Origin: JAAXHF01 sp963665955 | GTDB taxonomy: Bacteria; Desulfobacterota; Binatia; Bin18 | Assembly (NCBI GenBank): GCA_965231765.1 | Contig: OZ246887.1 | Location: 5,518,001 to 5,582,000 of the forward strand | Direction of reading: 5' to 3' | DNA length: 64,000 bases | Part shown: one piece after another, positions 52,896-62,159 of the stretch | Numbering within the stretch: the first letter of the stretch is position 1 | How the letters are laid out: each line of letters starts with the position of its first letter | Program-made: the position numbers and the translations under genes | Notes under the pieces: model-generated | Seen by the model: only the letters and a program-made list of their open reading frames with translations | Database searches by the model: none | What the model was told of the DNA's origin: nothing

Positions 52896-53432
52896 ATGCC
52901 GGGAGAACCGCTCCCGTTACTGGAAGAGATACTGACCGAATGGCAAGACACCATCGGCGCAGATTACACTGGCTATAAGAATCACGTGTACCGGATGCTC
53001 CATTGTTGTCTGGCCCTCAAAGCCTGCACGGCGGAAGAAAAAGAAAAGCTCATCATCGCTGGGGCGTTCCACGATATTGGCGTCTGGACTGCCGATACCC
53101 TTGATTACCTCCCGCCCTCCGTCCTGCCGGCCCTGGACTACTTGAAAGCGACCAATCGGGACGCCTGGGCCACCGAAATCGAACTCATGATTACCCAGCA
53201 CCACAAGGTGCGAGCCTACACCGAGAGCGCCTATCCTTTGGTCGAACTCTTCCGCCAAGGGGATTTGGTGGATGCATCCCGGGGACTCTGCAAATTTGGA
53301 CTCTCACGAGCGTACCTCAAACAAATGAGAGCCGCCTATCCGCATGCCGATTTTTGGAAAAGTGGCTATACGAAATTCCTCAAATGGGTGCTGACGCATC
53401 CATTCAACCCTGTCCCGATGCTAAAGTGGTAG
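52896..53432 (+). CDS. HD-domain metal-dependent hydrolase
   Basis: The 178-aa protein has HD-domain features: YKNHVYRMLHCCLAL supplies the first His, AGAFHDIGVW the HD pair, and LMITQHHKVRAY further ligands. HD proteins hydrolyse phosphoesters, often nucleotides. The substrate is unknown. It is convergent with a broken membrane-protein gene. Confidence 0.8.
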   Translation: MPGEPLPLLEEILTEWQDTIGADYTGYKNHVYRMLHCCLALKACTAEEKEKLIIAGAFHDIGVWTADTLDYLPPSVLPALDYLKATNRDAWATEIELMITQHHKVRAYTESAYPLVELFRQGDLVDASRGLCKFGLSRAYLKQMRAAYPHADFWKSGYTKFLKWVLTHPFNPVPMLKW

Positions 53433-53470
53433 AGCGGCAAAGGGGAGGAAGGGGGCAGCGCCCTGAGCGC

Positions 53471-53951
53471 TTACACCACCCACCAGACGAGGATAATCGC
53501 GCCAAACAGGAAGTCGAAGCCCATACACATCGGGACATACCACCGGACGAGGGGAAAATTGAGACATTTGGGATGCCCGGTAACCACATCCCAGATACCG
53601 TGCGCAAAACACAGCAACGCAAAAAATATGGGACTCACCCATAAGCCCGCAAAAGCGCCCCCCATAATGACCGCTCCCATCACCAGTTGCAGTCACATTT
53701 TCTTCGGGGCGGGATTGACGACCGCCATGCCCAAATACGCCCCCCCCGAGTGTCCCCCCGAGAATCGCCAAACTTTCCAAGATTGCCTGCTCCGGCAAAA
53801 ACCGGTGGCCGAGGGCAAAGGCGACGGCCAGCAGCGCGCCGCTGACAATAAAACCGGGATGTGTCAGTTGCTGAGCCTCCGTCCGGTTCTGAACGGAATG
53901 GAGGGAGTCCAGACGGTCCTGGGTGGGAGCAAAGGCTTCGGCTTGTGACAT
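53471..53951 (-). pseudogene. Small membrane protein, frameshifted in a G8 run and carrying a TGA
   Basis: From ATG 53951 (behind AAAGGAGGTCGCT) the protein has a polar head and a helix (FIVSGALLAVAFALGHRFL, ILESLAILGGTLGG). At the G8 run 53740-53747 the frame changes; with seven Gs it continues AYLGMAVVNPAPKKM, a TGA, then LVMGAVIMGGAFAGLWVS, IFFALLCFAHGIWDVV and LFGAIILVWWVV. Two defects and no Cys-like context argue for decay, not recoding. Confidence 0.65.
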
Positions 53952-54140
53952 AGCGACCTCCTTTATGTTCCGACGCACTCTGCGACTTGTTGCTGTGAGT
54001 CTACACCCTGTACGTAGGTACAAGGTCAAGTAGGTCTTTGTCTGAGCGACGTTTTTTTCACGGATGGACTGAGAAGCCGAACTATACCTTTTCGAGGGGG
54101 TGGGCCGAGCTCGGCATGACCGAGGATATGCAAAAACCCC

Positions 54141-55292
54141 TTACTTGTGCGGTACATGGTGGCCATACGCATCCTCTCCGGTCAGGACCACCGGATCGCG
54201 CGTTTTGGTCACGAGCTTCCCATTCTCAATGTCGAAGTAGGTTGTCTTTACCTCCTCCAATGCGTCACGATTTTCATCCCGATCGATTGCATAACAATCG
54301 CCTAAGGGACCGGCGCTTCGCTCGAGTATCTGGTTGATCATCGTGTAGTCTTCGCGATCGAGGCAAAAGTCGAACACGCGCAAGTTTTCTTGCAGCTGGC
54401 TCGCATGCCGCGCGCCGATGATCACCGAGCCGACCTGATCCCGCTCCAGCACGTAACGGACCGCCACATTCCCAATACTGACACCATGTTTACGACCGAT
54501 AGCCAGTAATGTCTGGAGGAGCTGCTGAAAAAGCTCCCAGCCACCGAAATCACAGATGATGCGGTAGTACTTATCCAGCGAGACGTTTTCAAAGGCGGGC
54601 TTGCCCGGATCTTGAATGCCCAGCCACTTGGGGCTGAAGAACCCGCCGCCCAGAGCGCCATAACACAATAGCTTGCAATCGTTGGCCGCGCATAGCTCAG
54701 CCATACCATGCTCCGGACGCCGATCCAGGAGCGAGTACTGCACCGTATGGGAGACGATATCGATGCCGGCATCGAACAGCTCTTGTAGGTGCGGCACGTC
54801 GTAGTTTGTCGCGCCGATCTTGTCGATCTTGCCTGCCTGTTGCAGTTCTTTCAGCGCCAATGCCATCTCCACATTGCCGGGAATGGCGTAGTTCCACCAG
54901 TGCATCTGCACCAGATCTAAGCGCTCACGACCCAGTCGCTTCAGCGAACGCTCAACCACCGCAACGCTGTCTTTCTTGCTCCAGTTGCGCAATCTCTCTT
55001 CTTCCAGAAAGGCAGGCACATGGGTGGTCAGCACTTTGATCCTGTTTGCCCGTTCGGCGCCGTAGCGGTTCTTGTAACGCTCTAGAAACGCGCCGATGCG
55101 TGCCTCTACGTCTGCATAGATGTCCCCGCAAACAAACGTGATAACCCCAGCATCAACGAAATCGAACATGTCGTTGATGAGGTCTTCACGGTCGAATGCG
55201 CGTCCGCTGTGGTCCTCGGCAATCTGCCAATTTCCCTTCGCAATACGGGAGATGATAAGGTCAGAACCCAAGGTCGTCGTTTCAACATTCAT
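54141..55292 (-). CDS. Aldo/keto reductase
   Basis: The 383-aa protein has an AKR barrel: LIISRIAKGNWQIAED, FVDAGVITFVCGDIYADVEA (the Asp/Tyr region), KVLTTHVPAFLEEE, LDLVQMHWWNYAIPGNVEMA (the His region), and KIDKIGATNYDVPHL. The C-terminal VIIGARHASQLQENL binds NADPH phosphate. It is longer than usual AKRs by ~50 residues. It reduces a carbonyl with NADPH. The proton-donor Lys is not obvious at its usual place, so activity is not certain. Confidence 0.85.
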   Translation of the reverse strand: MNVETTTLGSDLIISRIAKGNWQIAEDHSGRAFDREDLINDMFDFVDAGVITFVCGDIYADVEARIGAFLERYKNRYGAERANRIKVLTTHVPAFLEEERLRNWSKKDSVAVVERSLKRLGRERLDLVQMHWWNYAIPGNVEMALALKELQQAGKIDKIGATNYDVPHLQELFDAGIDIVSHTVQYSLLDRRPEHGMAELCAANDCKLLCYGALGGGFFSPKWLGIQDPGKPAFENVSLDKYYRIICDFGGWELFQQLLQTLLAIGRKHGVSIGNVAVRYVLERDQVGSVIIGARHASQLQENLRVFDFCLDREDYTMINQILERSAGPLGDCYAIDRDENRDALEEVKTTYFDIENGKLVTKTRDPVVLTGEDAYGHHVPHK

Positions 55293-55539
55293 GTTTCAAT
55301 TGAGAGTGGCCAGCAGTGACAACGCCTCCGGTCGCACCACACAGAGCTGCGATAGTAAACGATCCTGTTGGGCCGAGTTGTGGGGTCATCCGGGATGGCA
55401 AGAAGGGCACTGACACTGAGTGAGATATGATCAAGCATGACACCTTCTCACTCCATAGAACCTACTTGTCGATCCATTCTAACGAATCGCGACCGGGTGA
55501 ACAGGGCTTTGCAGCGCACCGACAAAGCGCTGAGCGGTG

Positions 55540-56856
55540 TCACGCTTCCTGTAAATGATCGCGGAGCATAGTCCCAGCGTATTCGCGGCGAAACAGCCCA
55601 CGCTCCTGCAAGACCGGAATCAGTAATCCAACAATGTCTTCAAAATACTCGGGCGCGTAATATGCTGGGCTGAACTGAAAGCCGCTGCCACCCCCTGCCT
55701 CGTGCAAATACGCCAGTTGGTCGGCTACCTGCTCAGGCGTGCCTACCAGATGCGGCATCGCACTGCCGGCTCCCTGTTGCATCGCAGCGGTACGGAGTGT
55801 GGGCTTTTGTCCATCCGGCATGCGGAAGGCATCCAGCACCCCTTGAATACCGGGGACCTGCAGGTCGGCTAAGGGTTCGTCCAGATCGAACTGCGACAGG
55901 TCGTAATTCAAATGGCCGGACAGAATCGTCAGGCCTACCTTAAGGGGAATCTTCTTGAGTGCCGTCTCCTCTTTCGCCTGCGCTTCCGCTTCGGTTTTGC
56001 CGACAATCGGGATCGCGCCCCAGATAATTTTGAGGTCTTGTGGGTTCCGGCCGTACTGCTTCGCCCGCGCATATAGGTCATCGCTAAAGAGGCGCATCGT
56101 TTCGGCTGTCAGCTGGATCCCAAAGACGCATTCCGCATGCTTGGCCGCAAATTCCCGTCCGCGGTCGGACGCCCCCGCTTGAATGAGCACGGGCCGCCCT
56201 TGGGGCGAGGGGATGACGATCGAGGGACCACGGCACTGGAACCATTGCCCGCGAAAGTTAATGTGGTGCACCTTCGTCGGATCAGCAAAGATGCCTTGCT
56301 GCATGTCCATCCGGACCGCGTCAGGTTCCCAGCTGTTCCATAATTGATTGCATACCTCCATATATTCGTCGGCGCGGTCATAGCGCTCATCGTGCGGGAT
56401 CATTGTCTCCAGCCCAAAATTCTGGGCTTCGCTCTCATGAAAGGAGGTTACAATATTCCATCCGATCCGGCCTTTGGTGACGTGATCCAGAGAAGATAAT
56501 TTGCGCGCCAAGAGAAAGGGTGAGTAATACGTGGCCGACATGGTCACCGCAAACCCCAGTTTTTCCGCCACTGCCGCTAAGGCCGGGACCAACACAACCG
56601 GGTCGTGCACCGGATACTGGACAGCGTATTTGATGGTGGGCTCCAGGCTGCCCTGGTAGGCTTCATACCCCGCCCATTGGTCGGCAAAGAAAAACATGTC
56701 GAATTTGCCCCGTTCGAGGGTGCGGGCAATGGTCTGCCAATACTCGGGCTCATGCCAGGCGTAGGGCATCTTGTCCTGGGGATGGATCCACGACATCTGG
56801 GTATGCGGGGCAGGGCAGTGGGCCATAAATCCGGTCAGATGCATCTTCTTGGACAT
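55540..56856 (-). CDS. NtaA/SnaA/DszA-type FMNH2-dependent monooxygenase
   Basis: This 438-aa LLM of the nitrilotriacetate monooxygenase group has FDMFFFADQWAGYEAYQGS, LGFAVTMSATYYSPFLLARKL, SSLDHVTKGRIGWNIVTS, PQGRPVLIQAGASDRGREFA and the late VGTPEQVADQLAYL. It uses FMNH2 from a separate reductase to cleave C-N or C-S bonds; no flavin reductase is adjacent. The TetR gene at 56886 lies 29 nt upstream on the same strand and probably controls it. Confidence 0.92.
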   Translation of the reverse strand: MSKKMHLTGFMAHCPAPHTQMSWIHPQDKMPYAWHEPEYWQTIARTLERGKFDMFFFADQWAGYEAYQGSLEPTIKYAVQYPVHDPVVLVPALAAVAEKLGFAVTMSATYYSPFLLARKLSSLDHVTKGRIGWNIVTSFHESEAQNFGLETMIPHDERYDRADEYMEVCNQLWNSWEPDAVRMDMQQGIFADPTKVHHINFRGQWFQCRGPSIVIPSPQGRPVLIQAGASDRGREFAAKHAECVFGIQLTAETMRLFSDDLYARAKQYGRNPQDLKIIWGAIPIVGKTEAEAQAKEETALKKIPLKVGLTILSGHLNYDLSQFDLDEPLADLQVPGIQGVLDAFRMPDGQKPTLRTAAMQQGAGSAMPHLVGTPEQVADQLAYLHEAGGGSGFQFSPAYYAPEYFEDIVGLLIPVLQERGLFRREYAGTMLRDHLQEA

Positions 56857-56885
56857 ACCAGTCTCCGTGTGTTAAAGTGTGAACT

Positions 56886-57635
56886 TCACTTAGTCGTTCC
56901 TTTTCTTGGAGCCCGCGCTTTCTTACGTATCTGTTTCACTGTCCGACGCGACCGGCCGAGCAAACGAATCTTTTCAATCAACTGCGGGTAGAACTTCGGT
57001 GTGGCATCCGCCACCAGGACGAGATACATTTCCTGCAAGGACTGGGATCTGAGCGTCGTGAGATCGATATGTCCGCTTGCCCACTCGTGACGCGTAAACC
57101 GAAAGGAGCGGAAGAACTGTGCCCCGAGTTGACGCGCACTGATCTGGCCCCGAATCAAGCCGACCTCTTGGGCTTCTGTGTAGATGGCGATCGCGACCTG
57201 CTCGCCCCGCGCGCGTTGGTCGAGCGCCGAGGGATCGCCCGCCTGCTCTAAACGCTCATGCGTGAGTAATTCCGCCCGGTAGTAGTTTTCGTTTTTTCTG
57301 AATGTGGCAACGATCGTATCCAAAAAGCTTTCAATCCCCGAGAGGGGATCGGTGGGGTCTGGGATGTACGTCAGGTGTTCAAACGGGCTGATGGCGTCCT
57401 CGAAGAGACTCTGGATAAGGGTCCCCTTATCGCCGATCAGGTTGTAAATCGTGGGGACGGTGACGGCCGCCCGCTCCGCGAGGTCGCGCAAGTTCAACCC
57501 ATCAAACCCCTGTTCGGCAATGAGCGCACGCGCGTCGTCGAGTATGCGTTCTCTCCTGCGCTGCATATTAGCCACGCGCGTGGCATACCCGCGGGCGATG
57601 GCTTGGGGCATCGGCAGGTTTTTCCCTTTGAGCAT
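56886..57635 (-). CDS. TetR-family regulator of the NtaA-type gene
   Basis: The 249-aa protein has the TetR HTH: RRRERILDDARALIAEQGF, LRDLAERAAVTVPTIYNLIGDKGTL. It ends with a basic tail (RSRRTVKQIRKKARAPRKGT). Its ATG lies 7 nt from a perfect 13-bp inverted repeat, so autoregulation is likely. It is the first gene of an operon with the NtaA-type monooxygenase. Confidence 0.88.
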   Translation of the reverse strand: MLKGKNLPMPQAIARGYATRVANMQRRRERILDDARALIAEQGFDGLNLRDLAERAAVTVPTIYNLIGDKGTLIQSLFEDAISPFEHLTYIPDPTDPLSGIESFLDTIVATFRKNENYYRAELLTHERLEQAGDPSALDQRARGEQVAIAIYTEAQEVGLIRGQISARQLGAQFFRSFRFTRHEWASGHIDLTTLRSQSLQEMYLVLVADATPKFYPQLIEKIRLLGRSRRTVKQIRKKARAPRKGTTK

Positions 57636-57641
57636 CCATCT

Positions 57642-57681
57642 TATTATAACATTTATTAAAATTTAATCAAATGTTATAATA
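57642..57681. promoter_or_regulatory. AT-rich operator at the TetR/NtaA operon
   Basis: TATTATAACATTT at 57642-57654 pairs perfectly with AAATGTTATAATA at 57669-57681; the 14-bp centre is also partly palindromic. It lies 7 nt before the TetR start and contains TATAAT-like -10 sequences on both strands. Confidence 0.75.
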
Positions 57682-57700
57682 TGTGAAGCTGAACACGCCG

Positions 57701-57814
57701 ATGATCGATATTTGGACTGACAGTACTCAGCCCTGGGACTGGATGAATCCTGTGCTACCGAAGTGCGGACACCAACCGACGGAGGAGGAATTTCAACGCC
57801 TGATAGCCTCATGA
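57701..57814 (+). CDS. Possible 37-aa small protein
   Basis: ATG 57701 opens a short frame with protein-like content (PWDWMNPVLPKCGHQPTEEE, then FQRLIAS). No strong ribosome site is seen and no family is recognised. It is the only coding signal in the 57682-58048 gap and may be a remnant. Confidence 0.25.
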   Translation: MIDIWTDSTQPWDWMNPVLPKCGHQPTEEEFQRLIAS

Positions 57815-58048
57815 GCGCAGTACGGTCTGTGAATTCATGACCTGTTCGACCGCACGTCGTTTACTCGGTTTACGATCGATCGCGCTGAAGGGGAGTGGGA
57901 AGGGGGGCGGCTTTAGTTTCGCTCAGGAAAGCCGAGCCACACCCAATACGTCATTCGAGCTGACACTTGATCGCTCCTTTCCTCCGGCTTTGACAGAATC
58001 TTTTTTTCGCTGGATAATCCCCTCAGCCAGGCTAAAGGAGAATACACA

Positions 58049-58807
58049 ATGGCAGACATGAAGGATAAGATTGCACTCGTGACCGGTGGCAGCTCAGGCA
58101 TTGGCCGCGCAGCCGCGCTCGCATTTGCCCGAGCAGGCGCCAAGGTGGCAGTTGCCGACCTGAATGCCATAGGCGGACAAGAGACGGTTTCCTTCATCAA
58201 GAACGCTGGGGGTGAGGCGTGTTTCATTGAGGCCGACATGGGCCAGGCGGCCTCGGTAGAAGCCATGGTCCAAAAAACGGTCGAGACCTATGGCCGTCTC
58301 GATTACGCCCACAATAATGCTGGAGTTGAAGGGTCACTCAGCCTAACCGCAGAATTGGAAGAAGACCAGTGGGATCATGTTATCCGGATTAATCTCACTG
58401 GAGTGTGGCTGTGCATGAAATATGAGATCCCGCACATGCTGCAACAGGGCAGCGGAGCGATTGTGAACACGTCCTCCAGTGGCGGCTTAATCGGCGCGGA
58501 GCGCTTTCCCGCCTACGTGGCAAGCAAACACGGCGTTGTCGGGTTGACCAAAACGGCGGCACTCGAGTACGCCAAGTCCGGCATTCGGGTGAACACGGTC
58601 TGTCCCGGGGTCATCGAAACGTCGATGGTCGAACGCGTCACAGGGAATAGCTCAGACGTGCTAAAAAAAATGATCGCTGCCGAGCCCATGGGTCGCTCTG
58701 GCCAGCCCGAAGAAATTGCCGAAGCCGTTGTCTGGCTGTGCTCGGACGCAGCCTCGTTTGTCACCGGACATGCCATGGCCGTCGATGGTGGAGGCGTCGC
58801 GCAATAG
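58049..58807 (+). CDS. Short-chain dehydrogenase/reductase (SDR)
   Basis: This 252-aa classical SDR has ALVTGGSSGIGRAAALAFA, VADLN after the second strand, NNAGVEGSLS, NTSSSGGLIGAERFPAYVASKHG with the catalytic Ser and YxxxK, and NTVCPGVIETSMV. It ends AVDGGGVAQ like the FabG-type group. ATG lies behind AAAGGAG with an 11-nt spacer. It oxidises or reduces an alcohol/ketone. Confidence 0.92.
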   Translation: MADMKDKIALVTGGSSGIGRAAALAFARAGAKVAVADLNAIGGQETVSFIKNAGGEACFIEADMGQAASVEAMVQKTVETYGRLDYAHNNAGVEGSLSLTAELEEDQWDHVIRINLTGVWLCMKYEIPHMLQQGSGAIVNTSSSGGLIGAERFPAYVASKHGVVGLTKTAALEYAKSGIRVNTVCPGVIETSMVERVTGNSSDVLKKMIAAEPMGRSGQPEEIAEAVVWLCSDAASFVTGHAMAVDGGGVAQ

Positions 58808-58927
58808 CAAAAGCGTATCCCACTATTGAAACAGATTGAAACAGAACTGAAATAAGATTCACACGAACACCCAACCGCACCCATCAGCAAAGCACACGTT
58901 GGGGCGACGAAGGAGGGGGACGCGACG

Positions 58928-59149
58928 ATGGACAACAAAGCGCTAATAGCGGCGAGGCTGGCCGAGTGGAACCTTCAGCTCACGGATCAGGAACTGGACC
59001 AACTGGTCGCCCCGTATGAGAACTTGGTGCGCTGGCAAGGGGTGGTCGAAGACATGCTGCGCACGCGGTCCATGGGCAACGGGATGCGTAGGCCCGAAAG
59101 TGAGCCGTTGCTGGTGCACGCTCTTGAGAAAAAAGGGGGGGCCAAATGA
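58928..59149 (+). CDS. GatC/AtzG-like small amidase subunit
   Basis: The 73-aa protein (ATG behind GGAGGGGGACGCGACG) has the helical N terminus of GatC-like proteins: RLAEWNLQLTDQELDQLVAPYENLVRW. The end (MRRPESEPLLVHALEKKGG) is Pro-containing as in AtzG, which wraps around an amidase. It overlaps the amidase start by 4 nt (ATGA). An amidase-small-subunit complex is inferred from size, pattern and overlap. Confidence 0.65.
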   Translation: MDNKALIAARLAEWNLQLTDQELDQLVAPYENLVRWQGVVEDMLRTRSMGNGMRRPESEPLLVHALEKKGGAK

Positions 59150-60546
59150 TATCGATTTCCGAGCTGGCGTATATGCCAATTAGCGAGTTGGCCGACCATA
59201 TTCAAAACAAATCCATTTCTCCGGTCGAGGCAACCCGGGTCATGTTGGAACGAGTGGAGACACTGGAGCCGCAGCTGCACGCCTTTCAGACGGTCTTCAC
59301 CGATGACGTGCTGGCCGCTGCGAAACAGGCCGAAGCCGAGATTCAGCGCGGTGACTACCGTGGCCCACTGCACGGGGTGCCCATCGGCATTAAAGACACG
59401 TACGAGTGCGGACCAACCACGTGCGGCTCGCAGTCCCTGGAACACTATGTGGCCGAGCAGGACTGTACGTCGGTTGCCAAACTGAAAGACGCGGGTGCCC
59501 TCGTTCTGGGCAAGACCGCGGCGTGGGAATTTGGCTTCGGCATGCCGACCAGACAATCGTATTACCAGCCGAGCCATAATCCGTGGAATCTGGCCCATGA
59601 TGCAGGCGGGTCGAGTAGCGGCACGGCCGCCTCGACCGCGGCAGGTATGGCCTATGCCGGCATGGGGACGTGTACGGGTGGTTCCATTCGCTGGCCGGCC
59701 CAGTGCTGCGGCATTGTCGGCCTGAAAGCGACCTATGGCCGGGTGAGTCGGGCGGGGGTGTACCCGTCGTCATGGAGTCTGGACCATACTGGCCCACTCG
59801 CACGGACTGTGACAGATGCCGCGCTCATGCTCCAGGGGTGTGCGGGCTACGACCCGCTCGACCCGGCATCAGCCAACGTCCCGGTGCCTGATTTTACGGA
59901 AAAACTCGGCCAGGACATCACAGGCAAACGGATTGGACTGCTGCGCTCTATTTACGAAGATACCTGCGACCCCAAACTCCTCGGTCCGTACAACACGGCC
60001 GTAAAAACATTCGAGGAACTCGGCGCAGAGATCGTGGATGTTCCGTCGATTACCCTCGACCAACTCTCATCCGTCGAGTGGCTAGGACTGTTGGCGGACA
60101 CCGCCGCCATTCATGTTGAGAATATTCGTCATCGTGGCGATGCGTATAACCCACATACCAAACTCTATGTCGCCTTTGGCTTACTGATCGGGGGCGCGCA
60201 ATACGTCATGGCAGCCCAAGTGCGGACTCAGATTCGAGACGACTTACTCAGTGCGCTCGACACCATGGTGGATGTGCTCATGCTGCCGACCTCGGGTATG
60301 CAAGCGCCTCAGATTATGGACGAGTCACCCGGCCTGAGCATTGTGGCGGACACGTTCGCGCTCTATACGCCGATTTTTAATTTCACCGGCCTCCCCGCTA
60401 TTCAGGTCCCGTGTGGTTTTGACATAGATGGACTCCCGGTCGGGTTTCAGATTGCGGGGAACCCCTTTGACGAAGCCACGATCTGCCAGTTTGCCCATGC
60501 GTATGAACAAGCCACGACGTGGCACACCCTGCATCCAGAGCTGTAG
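59146..60546 (+). CDS. Amidase signature-family hydrolase
   Basis: The 466-aa protein has the Ser-cisSer-Lys triad of the amidase signature family: Lys in PIGIKDTYECG, cis-Ser in AGGSSSGTAASTAAG, nucleophile Ser in TGGSIRWPAQCCGIVGLKAT. The late block FNFTGLPAIQVPCGFD is also typical. It hydrolyses amides or biuret-like compounds. Translation is coupled to the small GatC/AtzG-like subunit. Confidence 0.92.
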   Translation: MISISELAYMPISELADHIQNKSISPVEATRVMLERVETLEPQLHAFQTVFTDDVLAAAKQAEAEIQRGDYRGPLHGVPIGIKDTYECGPTTCGSQSLEHYVAEQDCTSVAKLKDAGALVLGKTAAWEFGFGMPTRQSYYQPSHNPWNLAHDAGGSSSGTAASTAAGMAYAGMGTCTGGSIRWPAQCCGIVGLKATYGRVSRAGVYPSSWSLDHTGPLARTVTDAALMLQGCAGYDPLDPASANVPVPDFTEKLGQDITGKRIGLLRSIYEDTCDPKLLGPYNTAVKTFEELGAEIVDVPSITLDQLSSVEWLGLLADTAAIHVENIRHRGDAYNPHTKLYVAFGLLIGGAQYVMAAQVRTQIRDDLLSALDTMVDVLMLPTSGMQAPQIMDESPGLSIVADTFALYTPIFNFTGLPAIQVPCGFDIDGLPVGFQIAGNPFDEATICQFAHAYEQATTWHTLHPEL

Positions 60547-60585
60547 AGAGGGACTTCATCTCGTTTTGTTGGAAAGGATAAGGAA

Positions 60586-60626
60586 GGACCGCTCCCAACG
60601 GAGACTGATAGAGTGAGGAGCGGTCC
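60586..60626. terminator. Hairpin after the amidase gene
   Basis: GGACCGCTCC at 60586-60595 pairs perfectly with GGAGCGGTCC at 60617-60626, with a 21-nt loop. It lies 40 nt after the amidase stop. No T-tract follows on the plus strand. The rest of the 60547-60896 gap holds nothing supported. Confidence 0.4.
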
Positions 60627-60896
60627 AAAACAAAGAGCCGTATGACAACGAGCCTTCGAGCGCTTGCAACAGACGCCTAGCGTAGGTACCCATATCACCC
60701 GCCGGGGCACTGTCAAGTTATTGAGACGCAGCACGAAACTCACGTGTTGCGATGTCCATAAGAGGTCCGCTTACGCTGCCGTTTGGTCTAGCGTTGTCTC
60801 CTGCCAGGTCGAAAACGCTTAGCGCCAATCAAAAATCTTGCAGGCGCTTCAGTGGCAGAATGGAGAAATCTGCGTCACGCCCACGGTGCCGACCGC

Positions 60897-61994
60897 TCAG
60901 GCCGCCACGCTCGCTGCCTTGCCGAGCTTGCGCAATTCCGGCGCGACTTTCTCGCCGATCAATCGCAGGCTGTCCGCCACCATGTCGAACGGCATGCCGG
61001 CATAGGAGACGGCCATCGCCGGACGCAGGTCGCCCGTCGTCTCATAGCGCTTCGTCCACGTCTCGATGATCTGCTCCGGCGTACCCCAGGCCTGGCTCTG
61101 TACGAAGCCTTCGCAGGCGGCATCCAGACCGATCTCCTGAATGGCCTTCGCACCTGCTTCGTACGCCTGGTACCCCTGCGTGCTACCCCAGTGGCTGCCG
61201 TCGAAATCGTAGTGACGGATGACGCTCAGGTAGTACTTGGAGAGGTATGTGCGGGCGACCTCTTCAGCGACTGCTGGATCCTCGTGGCAATAGGTGAAAT
61301 CGGAGAACACCGGCGCGCCCGGCTCCTTATTCGGATGCACTTGCTTGAAACGTGTGCGCCATGCCTCGACCGCGGCGTGGTGCTGCTCCCAGGGCAGCTG
61401 CACGAAGGACATCATGGTCCCGCCGATGTTGGCAGCGGCCATGGCCGAGTCCGGCGTCATGGCGACGGAGAAGAAGCCGCGCTCGCGATAGCCGAATTCC
61501 GGCTTGGGCGTCACCTCGGTACGCGACTGCTTGAAATACTTGGTGTCGTATTCGGCGATGCCGGTTTCGAGAATGTCGAGCACTATCTCGGCAGCCTCGT
61601 CGAAGCGTTCGCGCGAGGTCGCCATGTCGATGCCGAACGCGCGATACTCCTCGCGCGCCAGTCCGCGCCCGAAACCGAGTAGAAAGCGATCGCCGAGCAG
61701 AATCTGGAGGAGGATGACGCGCTCTGCGACGCGCGTCAGATTCTCGTGCCAGGGCAGGATGATGGCGCCGGTCCCGATCTTGATGCGATTCGTCTTGCCG
61801 GCGAGATAGGCTAGCCATTGGGTGTTGTCTGGCATCATCGAATAGTTGGGATCGAAGTGGTGCTCGGGCAACAACAGGAAGTCCATGCCGACTTCCTCCG
61901 CGAGCAACGCGATCTCGGTTTCCTTACGCATCATGTCGGCGTCGGATATGCCTTCGTGGGTGTTCTGGAAAATGAATTGAAGACCAACTTCCAT
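60897..61994 (-). CDS. LLM-class flavin-dependent monooxygenase
   Basis: I place the start at ATG 61994 behind GAGAGGAGCCTGCTC. The 365-aa protein has VGMDFLLLPEHHFDPNYSM, IKIGTGAIILPWHENLTRVAERVI, DRFLLGFGRGLAREEYRAFG and AWGTPEQIIETWTKRY. It is in the same paralog group as 14917 and 33261, but with more G/C-ending codons. It stands alone between the amidase and the truncated hydroxylase. Confidence 0.9.
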   Translation of the reverse strand: MEVGLQFIFQNTHEGISDADMMRKETEIALLAEEVGMDFLLLPEHHFDPNYSMMPDNTQWLAYLAGKTNRIKIGTGAIILPWHENLTRVAERVILLQILLGDRFLLGFGRGLAREEYRAFGIDMATSRERFDEAAEIVLDILETGIAEYDTKYFKQSRTEVTPKPEFGYRERGFFSVAMTPDSAMAAANIGGTMMSFVQLPWEQHHAAVEAWRTRFKQVHPNKEPGAPVFSDFTYCHEDPAVAEEVARTYLSKYYLSVIRHYDFDGSHWGSTQGYQAYEAGAKAIQEIGLDAACEGFVQSQAWGTPEQIIETWTKRYETTGDLRPAMAVSYAGMPFDMVADSLRLIGEKVAPELRKLGKAASVAA

Positions 61995-62159
61995 GAGCAG
62001 GCTCCTCTCGCTTGGCGTGGTCACTTGGATTCCGCAGCTTCAGAGCGGACCCTAATCGAATTGTACAGATAATGTCAACATGGTTGGCTGCTATTCACTT
62101 CTAGCACAGTACAGGCGACGCTCAAAGTCGAATCGGAATACACACTCAATGCCCCGGCT

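Noticed and set aside
52301..52954. Minus-strand open frame of 217 codons
   Set aside because: It is antisense to the DUF2867-type protein and has no family pattern.
53688..53690. Second possible selenocysteine TGA in the broken membrane-protein gene
   Set aside because: The codon follows KKM in a membrane protein with no redox motif, no clean hairpin follows, and the gene also has a frameshift, so decay is the simpler reading.
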